Numbered from the stretch's first letter, positions 17,069-25,677 are shown. The stretch is DNA of 40,342 nucleotides from Deltaproteobacteria bacterium (GCA_016936575.1 JAFGXQ010000010.1:1-40342), one strand, 5' to 3'. The notes: generated by a model not told the origin, from the letters alone. Numbers and translations are program-made.

Positions 17069-18049
17069 ATGGTACATCTACCCATTCTGAAATTTGCACC
17101 CATTTTAAAATCCATCGTGTGGGGCGGGCGCAATATGGAAACCCTGTTTTCCCGGCGTCTACCTTCGGATGACCCATATGGCGAATCGTGGGAGCTTGTT
17201 GATCTGGACGGTGACGGCAACCAATCCACCGTAAAGGGCGGTCCCTTTGTCGGGTCTACCATCGAGCAGTTGGTTGCAGATCATTCCGAGGCGTTACTGG
17301 GTACAGCATCTCTGTTGGAGGGAAGGTTTCCGCTATTATTTAAATTCATCGATGCGCAGCAAACGCTATCGGTGCAGGTTCATCCTGATACGAATGCCTG
17401 TGTCAGGTTGGGGAAGGGCGCCCGGCCGAAAACCGAGGCATGGTATATTATTTCGTGTGAACCGGCTGCGAAATTATATGTTGGGTTGAAAACTGGCGTG
17501 ACACGAAGCGCATTTGAATCCGCGCTGACGAATGGCACGGTTGAACAGTATTTGCACGAAAAGTCGGTCAAACCGGGTGACTACGTGTTTCTTCCCTCAG
17601 GCACCATTCATGCAATCGGAGCCGGAATTGTTCTTGCGGAAGTACAGCAGTCTTCAAATACCACATATCGGGTGTTCGACTGGAATCGCGTAGGACTGGA
17701 CGGCAGGCCCAGAGAATTGCACGTGTCGGAAGCAATGGAATCGATTCATTTTGATGAGTTTGAAGAACCTGTTATTGTATCACCGTATTCCGGTCGTCCC
17801 GGCGTGCGCTGCGATTATTTTTCGATGGAAACCGTGGCGTTTAACGATGGCGAGTCTGCAGGGTTTTCTCACGCCGGTCCAATCGTACTTATGCATACAC
17901 AGGGGGACGGAGAGATCACGTTGAACGCTGAGCATTCCGTTATGTCTATCCGAAAAGGAGAAACAGCTGTGATACCGGCGTGTATAGCAAATCAGCTGAC
18001 AGTTTCTTCAGAACGAGCTGCCCAATGCGTGGTGACGCTGGTCATGTAA
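17069..18049 (+). CDS. manA: Mannose-6-phosphate isomerase, class I (type I PMI)
   Basis: This 326-residue enzyme interconverts mannose 6-phosphate and fructose 6-phosphate, feeding GDP-mannose for glycans. The zinc site is readable: Q103 and H105 in VQVHPD, E123 in KTEAWY, and a further His181 in SGTIHAIG, followed by EVQQSSNTTYRVFDW. The N-terminal FAPILKSIVWGG is typical. It matches the short bacterial form in length. AAAGGAG stands at good distance before the ATG. It is transcribed alone, divergent from the DsbA-like lipoprotein and convergent with the kinase fusion. Its product may serve the glycosyltransferases near the end of the window, but there is no direct link. Confidence 0.92.
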   Translation: MVHLPILKFAPILKSIVWGGRNMETLFSRRLPSDDPYGESWELVDLDGDGNQSTVKGGPFVGSTIEQLVADHSEALLGTASLLEGRFPLLFKFIDAQQTLSVQVHPDTNACVRLGKGARPKTEAWYIISCEPAAKLYVGLKTGVTRSAFESALTNGTVEQYLHEKSVKPGDYVFLPSGTIHAIGAGIVLAEVQQSSNTTYRVFDWNRVGLDGRPRELHVSEAMESIHFDEFEEPVIVSPYSGRPGVRCDYFSMETVAFNDGESAGFSHAGPIVLMHTQGDGEITLNAEHSVMSIRKGETAVIPACIANQLTVSSERAAQCVVTLVM

Positions 18050-18050
18050 C

Positions 18051-18078
18051 GCGGGCGCCTTTGGCTTCAGTCGCCCAC
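18051..18078. terminator. Weak hairpin between convergent manA and kinase genes
   Basis: GCGGGCG at 18051-18057 pairs with CGCCCAC at 18072-18078, with one mismatch. It sits across the 17-base gap between two convergent stops and could act on both strands. No T run follows on either side. Confidence 0.3.
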
Positions 18079-21000
18079 GTCGGCGCATACTCGAAATCCC
18101 ACACCGCTGTTGCGGAATGATGCGGTTGGAGTAGTTCGTTTGGTGGTTCGGATTTCTGTGGCGCCCACGTTGTAGCTGCCGCCGCGCAACACATATCCGT
18201 TGTTCAGTACAGAAGTGGTCCATTCCCAAACATTTCCGGCCATATCATTTACACCAAAAGGACTAATCGATTGGGGATAGGAACCGATTTCATCCGGGCC
18301 GATGGCTGCCGGAGAATCCGGATATGACGCACGGTAATTGGCGTCGCCGGGGGAAATGAAATCGCCATGGGGGTAAATTCGATGATCCGCTCCCCGTGCC
18401 GCCCGTTCCCATTCTAATTCAGTACAGAGACGCGCATGGGGCAGTTCACCGGTTCGATTCAGCCAGTCAGTATATGCAACAGCCATTTGCGCGGTTACGC
18501 CGACCACCGGAAACTGCAGCCAGTCCTGCTCCGCGTGAATCCGTCGCTGCGGGTACACAAATGAATCACCTTCGACAGCCTGGATTTCATTTCCGTTTGT
18601 TTTCAGAGTGAACACCCAGCGGCCATCCGTGTTCATAGTCAGAGACACCTCACCTTGAATACCGTATTCTCCCACATGGGGAAGTAACGCGGCTTGGGCA
18701 TCATCGGGCTGATCTTCAACAAATGTCAGCCACTGCTCAAACGTAACCTCATTCAGGGAAATCAGATAATCCGATGTGGAACGTTCATGAATCGGAACGG
18801 TCTCGAAAATATCTTTACGTGTTTCCTCGGATTCGGCGCTTCCGAATAGAAATTTTCCGGCGGGAACATAAACCATCCCCGGAAGAATCGAGAGACGCGA
18901 GGGAAGCACAAATGCAATCTGTGTATGCTGATTGGGTTTCACCAGAAAAGGATACAGAATTTGCGGATATCCTTCAATGTGAATGCTTGCCACATATGAG
19001 CCCGGTGCCAGTTTCATCGTTGCGTTACGGTTTTTCAATGAACCGATTCTCTGATTTTGCTGCGGGTCAACCTGCGTTGGTTGGAAACGTGAAATGTCGA
19101 TAGCGACGCCGTTAACATTTTCCTTTGTGATCACATTGAACGAAATGCTTCCCTGGGCATTCCAGCGTTCCGTATATTCTCCATTATCATATAAAGATAG
19201 TCTTTCAATGAATTCAATGGATTTAGAGTATTCATGCTTTTGATACGCCAGTTGCGCTCGTTCGAATAGCACCCTGGCGTACAGATGCTGCGCGGTATCG
19301 TTTTTGTCAGACAACAGCAGCGCGGCTTCAAGGTGTCTGGCGGATTCCGCGTACCAGTGGCCTATCGGTTTCGCCAGTGACAAATATTTTTCCCATGCCG
19401 TCTCAGCCGGTTCCAGGCGAATCTGTTCGAACAGGTCAAACGCTTTCTGCTTCATCTGTTCGGATTGTTCTTTCTGTCGCTCAATGCGCTGCAGCAACTG
19501 CCGCGCTTTCTCGATTTCGTCGGCAGTCTTCTGTGATTGCGTATCAAGCCTGTGCACATAACCGGTGGTGTACACAGAAACCACCACAACAGGTATCAAC
19601 AGTATTAGCAACCATGCGAAAATTGTTTGGCTCAGATATGCCTTTTTCGATGCCTGCAGAAATTTTCGCGATGGGCCGTCGAGGGATTTGATGTCAATTT
19701 TTTTTGCTTCGGCCAAGTGCTTTTTCTGCCACAGTGCTTCGCCTGCGTAACCTAGACGAATCCATTCCTGCGCAGCTTTTTGAATGCGATCTTTGATTAC
19801 CTCGGCATCTGCATTGGTTGTCAGCCAGCTGGCAAGTGTACTCCAGCCGTTCAGTAACGATTCATGAGCGATTTCGTATTCCGGCCCTTCAGCGGATTCA
19901 CGGGCGACGATGAGGCGACCACGCGTGAGACAATTTAGCGCGTCTTTGATATTTTTTTCTCGTCTGGGGTTCAGCTCATTTTCGGTTTTTCGCGTTCGAG
20001 TGCGTTTCACGGTGATGAGCTGCAGAATGATTTTTTTAGCCGCTTCTCTGGTTTGCGGCGGTAATTGGCCATACACATTATCGGCATGACGCGACAAGGC
20101 GCCGTCCACACCACCAATAGTCGCCAGTGACTTCCGGGAGATCTGTTCGTCCTGTCTGGCATCCCACAATTCGTGCAGCGTGAACTGAAGCAGCGGAAGC
20201 CCGCCATCGGCATCGAGCGTGGCATCTGCAAGTGTCTGCACCAGCTCATCAGATTCAAAGCTGACGCCTTTTACCGCTGCCGGGCCTACAATGGCTTCTG
20301 TGACACGATCACGAGTCAGGGGACGTACGAAAAAGAGAGCGGTTGATATCTGTTCGCTCAATTGCGGCATCGCGGCCACCGTACTCAAAAAATCACCCCT
20401 TACCGTTGCCAACAGACGAACACCGGGCGTGGGAATGGACAACCATTTCAGCAGATCTGCAATTGCTTCGGATTCTTTCGCATCACTGATGGTGATAAGC
20501 TCTTCCAGCTGATCGACGAAAATCAGCAGACCGCCTTCCGGACCCGATGCCGAACGCAGCATACGCGCAATGCTTGCCGGTTCGTTGATAATTGCAGATT
20601 CAATTTCCTGTTCCGACTTTTTGATAAACGGGCATAGCGATGCACTGAAGGTGACCACCGGGTGAAGCCCGGGAATAATTGTGACCGATTGCCATTTGCG
20701 TTTATCACCCAGCCAGCTTTCCACGCGGGGAATAACTCCCGCCCGGCAAAGAGAGGACTTTCCGATGCCGGAATCGCCCACCACCACCACCAGCGGTTCG
20801 GATTTTAGCCGTTCCAGTATCAGACGTATTTCGGAATCGCGTCCGAAAAACAAATTTTTATGTTCCTGTTCAAACGGGTGAAGTCCGCGGTATGGATTTC
20901 CCTCGGGAGAAACTTCGGTTCTCATTTCGGGGGTCAGCTGCGCCAACGCAATACGAAGTTCGTTACCATCGCCATATCGCTTTTCCGGATTGCGGCGAAG

Positions 21001-21939
21001 ACACTTATTGACCACTTTTGCGATACCAGGGTGAATACCCGGAACAACGGTCTCCAGAGGCAGCGCATCCTGGGTCACACATTTACGACCGATTTCTTTT
21101 GCCGTTTTCCCGTTGTGAGGAGAATGACCGCTGCATAGAAAAAAGAGCAGGGCGCCGAATGAATAAATGTCGGAGCGAAATGTGGCTTCTTTTCCACGCC
21201 ATACTTCAGGTGCCATATAGCGGGGGGTTCCAATGGCAGTTCCCGGCCGGGTCAGATCTTTTTCGTGAAGCGGCGTATCTTCGTCAGCTAGAGGCTCATA
21301 TTCATTAGTGGGTTGATCTGCATACGGCTCATAGGGCTCATAGGGGACGGAGTTATCTAAATTGGGGTTATCGTCAATATCTGCATCAATCGAATATTGA
21401 ATCGCGGTATTATTCACCGTGCCGGTAACCAGTGTATTGCTCGACATCGACTCCAGCAGCTTGGCGATTCCGAAATCCAGTATTTTCGCCTCCCCGCTGT
21501 CGGTGACCATGATGTTTCCGGGTTTAATATCGCGGTGAATCACCCCTTGCTTGTGAGCAGCGGCCAGACCGCGGGCAATGCCGGAACTGATTTTGATAAT
21601 TTCTTTAATATTCAGACTTGAAGATGCCAATGCATCCAGTGGTTTTCCTTTCACGTATTCAGAAACCAGGTAGGGGAATCCGTTGACTTCTCCCACGCGA
21701 TAAATTGATACCACATTTGGATGCTGCAACCTGGCGAACGCACGGGCTTCTAGTAGAAATCGGGTTCTGGCAATGTCATCGGCGCGGGCGCTGGTAATAA
21801 ATTTAATGGCAACGAATCGATCCAGAAGAGTGTCGAGCGCCTTGTGCACTTCCCCCATTCCGCCGCGACCCAATCGTTTAATCAACTGGTAGCCGTCGAA
21901 ATCTCTCGGAGGAAGTCCACCTGGTGACTCATCTTTCAT
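18067..21939 (-). CDS. Ser/Thr kinase - STAND ATPase - transmembrane - FGE-like fusion protein
   Basis: This 1290-residue protein joins several domains. A Hanks-type kinase (about 17-340) has GRGGMGEV, K46, E64, HRDIKPGN (135-142) and DFG 155-157; APE is at 243-245, so the activation loop carries about 60 extra acidic, Tyr/Pro-rich residues. Next is a novel-STAND-type ATPase (PYRGL..F..FFGR at 349-367, Walker A GDSGIGKSS at 388-396, Walker B GLLIFVDQLEEL). A transmembrane helix is at about 768-791, a coiled coil at 793-840, helical repeats to about 930, a PEGA-like beta segment, and an FGE-sulfatase/C-type-lectin-like fold (about 1015-1290, NDMAGNVWEW..RGGSY). The kinase and ATPase face the cytoplasm and the FGE-like domain the periplasm. 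The FGE catalytic cysteines are missing, so it probably binds and does not catalyse. Likely it senses outside and phosphorylates inside. Confidence 0.9.
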   Translation of the reverse strand: MKDESPGGLPPRDFDGYQLIKRLGRGGMGEVHKALDTLLDRFVAIKFITSARADDIARTRFLLEARAFARLQHPNVVSIYRVGEVNGFPYLVSEYVKGKPLDALASSSLNIKEIIKISSGIARGLAAAHKQGVIHRDIKPGNIMVTDSGEAKILDFGIAKLLESMSSNTLVTGTVNNTAIQYSIDADIDDNPNLDNSVPYEPYEPYADQPTNEYEPLADEDTPLHEKDLTRPGTAIGTPRYMAPEVWRGKEATFRSDIYSFGALLFFLCSGHSPHNGKTAKEIGRKCVTQDALPLETVVPGIHPGIAKVVNKCLRRNPEKRYGDGNELRIALAQLTPEMRTEVSPEGNPYRGLHPFEQEHKNLFFGRDSEIRLILERLKSEPLVVVVGDSGIGKSSLCRAGVIPRVESWLGDKRKWQSVTIIPGLHPVVTFSASLCPFIKKSEQEIESAIINEPASIARMLRSASGPEGGLLIFVDQLEELITISDAKESEAIADLLKWLSIPTPGVRLLATVRGDFLSTVAAMPQLSEQISTALFFVRPLTRDRVTEAIVGPAAVKGVSFESDELVQTLADATLDADGGLPLLQFTLHELWDARQDEQISRKSLATIGGVDGALSRHADNVYGQLPPQTREAAKKIILQLITVKRTRTRKTENELNPRREKNIKDALNCLTRGRLIVARESAEGPEYEIAHESLLNGWSTLASWLTTNADAEVIKDRIQKAAQEWIRLGYAGEALWQKKHLAEAKKIDIKSLDGPSRKFLQASKKAYLSQTIFAWLLILLIPVVVVSVYTTGYVHRLDTQSQKTADEIEKARQLLQRIERQKEQSEQMKQKAFDLFEQIRLEPAETAWEKYLSLAKPIGHWYAESARHLEAALLLSDKNDTAQHLYARVLFERAQLAYQKHEYSKSIEFIERLSLYDNGEYTERWNAQGSISFNVITKENVNGVAIDISRFQPTQVDPQQNQRIGSLKNRNATMKLAPGSYVASIHIEGYPQILYPFLVKPNQHTQIAFVLPSRLSILPGMVYVPAGKFLFGSAESEETRKDIFETVPIHERSTSDYLISLNEVTFEQWLTFVEDQPDDAQAALLPHVGEYGIQGEVSLTMNTDGRWVFTLKTNGNEIQAVEGDSFVYPQRRIHAEQDWLQFPVVGVTAQMAVAYTDWLNRTGELPHARLCTELEWERAARGADHRIYPHGDFISPGDANYRASYPDSPAAIGPDEIGSYPQSISPFGVNDMAGNVWEWTTSVLNNGYVLRGGSYNVGATEIRTTKRTTPTASFRNSGVGFRVCADVGD

Positions 21940-22015
21940 TGCGACCCATTTCCGTTGCGTGCTTCGTATAGAGGTTCATCATTCAACATCGTATCTGTGA
22001 CACCCTCTACTATAC

Positions 22016-22029
22016 AATATTCGAATATT
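22016..22029. promoter_or_regulatory. Perfect 14-base palindrome upstream of the kinase fusion
   Basis: AATATTCGAATATT is its own reverse complement. A partial copy (TTTTCGAATA) follows directly. It lies about 80 bases upstream of the kinase start, with TATAGT on the minus strand just downstream as a possible -10. It may be an operator or promoter element. Confidence 0.4.
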
Positions 22030-22100
22030 ATTTTCGAATAAATGGAAAAGCGAATCAGGGAGTTTTCAGGCAACACGCGTTGAACCGGAAAGAAGCCGAT

Positions 22101-22604
22101 TCAAACGTGGGAAAGAAGGGCGATGCTCACATTGAAGAATTTATCGCCCATATGAACAATGGAAATATCATTCAGCTCAAACATGACCGAAATCGACGTG
22201 ATATTTTTTGTATGGTACATAGTGTAATTGGCCCCGAAAATAATCGCCGGCAGCGAAATCGTTCGAAATTCGTGAGGTGTATTAATCAGTAATTCTTTAA
22301 AGCGGCCGGCAACCATATTGCCGATTTCACACAGTGCATCGATGGCATCTTCATCCAGTTCATGAATCTCTTCCCCCATCAGTTTTCCTGCCAGATGAAC
22401 CGCGGTGCGCTTTGATAAATTAATGGCCATGTTGCCGTTTCGCGTCTCCCCATGAAGCCCGACAATAACGGATATTTCTTTGTTCACGGTGTTGAACTTT
22501 GAGGCGCCGACGGCCAGCGGAGATACTTCTGCCATTTCCAATCCTTCATGTGTTCCGGTAATGACACATTCCAGCAGGGTATCGTCAATTATCAGTCCTT
22601 TCAT
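22101..22604 (-). CDS. CheX-like phosphatase of phosphorylated response regulators
   Basis: The 167-residue protein matches the CheX/CheC fold of CheY-P phosphatases. The catalytic pair is E93 and N96 in ALCEIGNMVAGRFK, and as in CheX there is only one such motif, with a second beta half ending SVMFELNDISIVHMGDK. The start at 22604 is chosen because GAGAGG lies upstream; the frame continues seven residues further. It lies 63 bases downstream of the CheY-like gene on the same strand, so that receiver is its probable substrate. No methyl-accepting protein, CheA or flagellar gene is in the window, so the pair may serve a non-flagellar output. Confidence 0.8.
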   Translation of the reverse strand: MKGLIIDDTLLECVITGTHEGLEMAEVSPLAVGASKFNTVNKEISVIVGLHGETRNGNMAINLSKRTAVHLAGKLMGEEIHELDEDAIDALCEIGNMVAGRFKELLINTPHEFRTISLPAIIFGANYTMYHTKNITSISVMFELNDISIVHMGDKFFNVSIALLSHV

Positions 22605-22667
22605 ACGTAACCTCTCTTTTCGCACATTTCTGCAACTGGTTAATACCGATATTTTCGGGTGAACGGG

Positions 22668-23033
22668 TCATTCCAACACTTTGTTAACCGCAGCAATCAG
22701 CTCTGATTTTTCAAACGGTTTGATCAATGTGCCGTTTACGCCCAGTGTGGAAGCAATTTTCAGGTAGTTTTCAGCGGGAAGCCGATACCCACCCGAAATA
22801 GCGATAATCTTAACTTCAGGCGCAATTTTTTTCAGTTCGGCAATGGTTTCCACGCCTTCTTTTTTCGGCATGATAAGATCGGTGATCACCAAATCAAAGG
22901 AGTCTGTCGCAAACTTTTGCAGTCCCTCTTCTCCGTCGTCCGCCAGCGTAACCGCAAAAGAATTCCGCTCCAACGTTTGTTTGAGTACATCTCGGATAAA
23001 CGGATCATCATCAATTACAAGTACTTTTTTCAT
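22668..23033 (-). CDS. Stand-alone CheY-like response regulator
   Basis: This 121-residue protein is a single receiver domain. It has the acid pocket D8/D9/D10, phospho-acceptor D52 in VITDLIMP, the switch Ser in AISGG, and the conserved Lys in TLIKPF. No output domain follows. It can act as a phosphate shuttle, a protein-binding switch, or a sink. The ATG at 23033 has AAGGA upstream; the longer frame to 23060 is unlikely. It precedes the CheX-like gene on the same strand. In this window it is the only free receiver, so it could be a partner for any of the orphan histidine kinases. Confidence 0.9.
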   Translation of the reverse strand: MKKVLVIDDDPFIRDVLKQTLERNSFAVTLADDGEEGLQKFATDSFDLVITDLIMPKKEGVETIAELKKIAPEVKIIAISGGYRLPAENYLKIASTLGVNGTLIKPFEKSELIAAVNKVLE

Positions 23034-23131
23034 GGCACATCCTTTTCCATATAACGGCAATGAGACATCAAATATAACGGCTTCTAGTGATTTTTTTTAA
23101 GAACAGACGGAGGGTATTTTGTCAGAAAGGC

Positions 23132-24595
23132 TTAAATGGTATCTTCATCCACCCAGAACTCATTGGTTTTCAAGCCGACGCCGCCGTTCCAGATTTCGAA
23201 ACCGGCCTGAATGGCGGATAGGTAGTGGCTGGAATTGAGATCTCCCTTCGAAACGGCGATGTCAATGAAGTCTTTTAAATCAAATGTAAGACTCGTTTTT
23301 CCGGTGGCGACGAACGCGATATGCTTGGCGCCCGACGGCCCGGGAGTGCCTCTCCAGATTCGCCAGCTCTGACCGGCCACGGTTACATTCTCGCCGCTGT
23401 CGGAGTCAATCGGCTGGATTCCTCCCTGGTAATGATACCAAACCATTAGATACGTACCGGTCGGCAATTGACTCTGATCAGATACTTCATCTTCAGCATT
23501 TTCGGTGCTGTTGAACCACACATCATAGGCGGCATTGTACGTGCCGCTGGGCGTTCCCGCGTTGGTGCTCCAATGAGTGGTCACCGCGCCCAGGTCACTG
23601 ACGCGCTTGGGCAGCTCTGAATACCAGCTGTACTCCGCCTGGGTTTTCACGCCGTAAATCAGGGAAGGATATGAGGCCGGCGCATAGTTGTCGAAATAAT
23701 TCGTCTGTGTGGTCACCTCAAAGGAGTTGTTCACATACGACAGACACTGCTGCCCGCCGCTGGAATTCCACACATTGTTTGACAGCATATACGCAGTCTG
23801 GGGGTCTTGCGTATACACGTGAACCGTCGACTGGTCTGCGCAGATTTCACCTTCTTTTTCGGGATATTCTTCCTCCGGTTCATCTTCGGGAATGTCATCC
23901 TCCAGCGTGATGTCATTGATGCAGAAGTCGTACGATACCGAAGAGATGTTTCCGGGAGCGGTGATGGAGATAAACTGAATCGGCTCGCCATTGTAGGGGT
24001 CACCCGGGTTCATGTTATTGTAACATTGGGTGGTGAAATCTGTCCATCGATAGGTGTCGCCGTATCCGACAATTCGCCGGCACCAGGTGTCGTGTTCGTC
24101 CCCGGGATTTTCGCGAACGCCGTGAAGTTCCATGATCAACTGATTAACCCCCGTTTCAATTCCCAGATCGATGGTGACGCCGTCTCCGGCAAGAGAGACC
24201 GCATCCGCCTGGGCGTCTTTGTCGTTGTCCTGGTGAATGTTAATGGCGATCATTCCGTAGGAGCCGATACCGTCCGCGGCAACCGTTCCTGCCGCACATA
24301 ATGTTTCTCCGGCTTCTAAACCGTCATAGCTGGACGGCGAAATAGTATCTACGTCTTCTCGGCCGACTTCAGTCCATGCGTACCCATACCAGTTGCTGCC
24401 GAAGGTCACATAACCGTCGTCGGCGGTTTCCGCGGGCACTTCATCGGAATCGAGGTCTCCGTCGCTGTCACTGTCCGCATCACCATCTGCGTCGGCGCCT
24501 CCTGTTGTCCGTTTGGTGTCGCTGGAACACCCCAAAAACACCGGGAGGGCGAGCCCGATAAGAATAATAAGTAGCCCTGTTTTGTTCCTGTGCAT
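23132..24595 (-). CDS. Lipoprotein with carbohydrate-binding-like region and a GH12-type domain lacking the nucleophile
   Basis: The 487-residue protein starts with a lipoprotein signal (FLGC, Cys23; GAGG upstream of the ATG). A linker of Asp/Gly/Ser repeats follows (about 32-55), then a beta-rich domain of about 170 residues that may bind sugars, an acidic linker, and a GH12-like domain from about 260 to the end. GH12 landmarks are NNVW, SYPSL, YNAAYDVWFN, MVWYHYQGGIQPI and AIQAGFEIWNGG. The acid/base Glu is present as E467. The nucleophile Glu, found in xEIMIW or YELMIW, is Tyr382 (TYLMVW). It is therefore probably not an ordinary retaining cellulase; it may bind beta-glucan at the cell surface. 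A perfect TATAAT (24668-24663, minus) lies 70 bases upstream. Confidence 0.75.
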   Translation of the reverse strand: MHRNKTGLLIILIGLALPVFLGCSSDTKRTTGGADADGDADSDSDGDLDSDEVPAETADDGYVTFGSNWYGYAWTEVGREDVDTISPSSYDGLEAGETLCAAGTVAADGIGSYGMIAINIHQDNDKDAQADAVSLAGDGVTIDLGIETGVNQLIMELHGVRENPGDEHDTWCRRIVGYGDTYRWTDFTTQCYNNMNPGDPYNGEPIQFISITAPGNISSVSYDFCINDITLEDDIPEDEPEEEYPEKEGEICADQSTVHVYTQDPQTAYMLSNNVWNSSGGQQCLSYVNNSFEVTTQTNYFDNYAPASYPSLIYGVKTQAEYSWYSELPKRVSDLGAVTTHWSTNAGTPSGTYNAAYDVWFNSTENAEDEVSDQSQLPTGTYLMVWYHYQGGIQPIDSDSGENVTVAGQSWRIWRGTPGPSGAKHIAFVATGKTSLTFDLKDFIDIAVSKGDLNSSHYLSAIQAGFEIWNGGVGLKTNEFWVDEDTI

Positions 24596-24662
24596 AATTT
24601 CCTCTTTAATAATGTAAAACACGCGTTTTGCGTGGCGTTCAACTAAACGACAAGCTTCGCTG

Positions 24663-24668
24663 ATTATA
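24663..24668 (-). promoter_or_regulatory. Candidate -10 box of the GH12-like lipoprotein gene
   Basis: The minus strand reads TATAAT in an AT-rich stretch, 67 bases before the ATG. No good TTGACA lies 16-18 bases upstream, so the promoter would be of the weak or activated kind. Confidence 0.35.
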
Positions 24669-24850
24669 CTTATACCATAAATTCAAATCCTTAGTAACCG
24701 TTTCGCTCAGGCAAAACCACTGCAAACGAAAAAAGTTGGGGGCAAAAGGGAGATTTCTTCGCGTTCTATGATATATTCTATTTTTCTAAACGATACGACC
24801 GAGTTGCGGCGACTCCTGTAAAACCCGATGTGTTAAACGGGGATGAAACG

Positions 24851-25642
24851 ATGACAAACGATAGAAATGTACAGCAGTTATTGGTTCAGGTCTCCAGAGC
24901 GCGGGAAGCGCTGGGAAATGCGCTCGGGTTGGTTCAGGATCTTCATGCGGTGGAACTTGATTTATCCGCCGTCGCGGGGTTGTTGGCGGGTGCGGTTCGG
25001 GCGCTGTTTGCCGCGCAGGAGCAGCAACTGCAATCTGCGAAACCCATTAACGAGGCGATGCAATATCTGCGCGACATATTGCAGATGATGCAGAATGTCC
25101 CGGCCGATGACACGAAATTGCAGGCGGCCACATCAACCGTGGCGCGGATTCTGGCGATTCTGTTTCCGGTGTTGAAAGCGTTGAGCGTTCCGCCCGTTGC
25201 TGACGATAAAAACAGATCTGTTGCGTCGGATTCTGTACAGACGCCTCGCGACAAGGCAGTTTCCCATCAGCCGAAACCGACAACGCCGGAACATGATGAA
25301 CGTCGCTCCGCACCCCGCAAAGCGATCGAGGCAGATATCGGTATGCAATCGGACTCTAATTTTTTCACCGGCTTTTCAACCGATATTTCATCGGGCGGTC
25401 TTTTTATTGCGACATACGATATGCATACCATCGGAACACTGGTGAATCTGAATTTTCGTTTGCCGAATGGTCCGGTGATCAGTGTGGACGGCGAAGTCCG
25501 ATGGTCGCGGGAATATAATGAAACCACACCCGATACGCCCCCCGGCGTCGGCGTGCGATTTCTGAATCTGGATCCGCAGGAAGCATCGCAAATCAATGCA
25601 TATATGCAGAGCGTACAGCCGATGTTCTTCGATGAGGACTGA
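24851..25642 (+). CDS. PilZ-domain protein with helical N-terminal region
   Basis: The 263-residue protein has an alpha-helical first half (about 5-110), a charged Ser/Pro linker, and a C-terminal PilZ domain with the two c-di-GMP motifs: R152-S-A-P-R156 and D178-I-S-S-G-G183. PilZ domains bind c-di-GMP and alter motility, secretion or polysaccharide synthesis. It matches the short PilZ proteins of gliding delta-like bacteria. The ATG at 24851 is preceded by GGGGA at 24839-24843; a GTG at 24830 would add seven residues and lacks a site. No GGDEF or EAL gene is in the window. The output partner is unknown; the helical half could be the contact surface. Confidence 0.85.
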   Translation: MTNDRNVQQLLVQVSRAREALGNALGLVQDLHAVELDLSAVAGLLAGAVRALFAAQEQQLQSAKPINEAMQYLRDILQMMQNVPADDTKLQAATSTVARILAILFPVLKALSVPPVADDKNRSVASDSVQTPRDKAVSHQPKPTTPEHDERRSAPRKAIEADIGMQSDSNFFTGFSTDISSGGLFIATYDMHTIGTLVNLNFRLPNGPVISVDGEVRWSREYNETTPDTPPGVGVRFLNLDPQEASQINAYMQSVQPMFFDED

Positions 25643-25650
25643 CGTCAATA

Positions 25651-25677
25651 ACACCGATTTTGTGCTGGCCGCGGTGT
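25651..25677 (+). terminator. Hairpin after the PilZ gene
   Basis: ACACCG at 25651-25656 pairs exactly with CGGTGT at 25672-25677 across a 15-base loop, starting 8 bases after the stop. No T run follows, so function is uncertain. Confidence 0.25.

Noticed and set aside
16958-17077. Longer start for the DsbA-like lipoprotein
   Set aside because: The extra 40 residues are polar and would put the lipobox far from the N-terminus; they also overlap the ribosome site and start of manA on the other strand.
18067-18890. Possible target protein of a diversity-generating retroelement (FGE/C-type-lectin fold)
   Set aside because: No reverse transcriptase, template repeat or variable repeat with adenine-directed changes is visible nearby.
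24425-24500. Low-complexity imperfect hexamer repeat as a possible microsatellite or phase-variation site
   Set aside because: It encodes the Asp/Gly/Ser linker in frame; the units are degenerate, so slippage is unlikely to be frequent.
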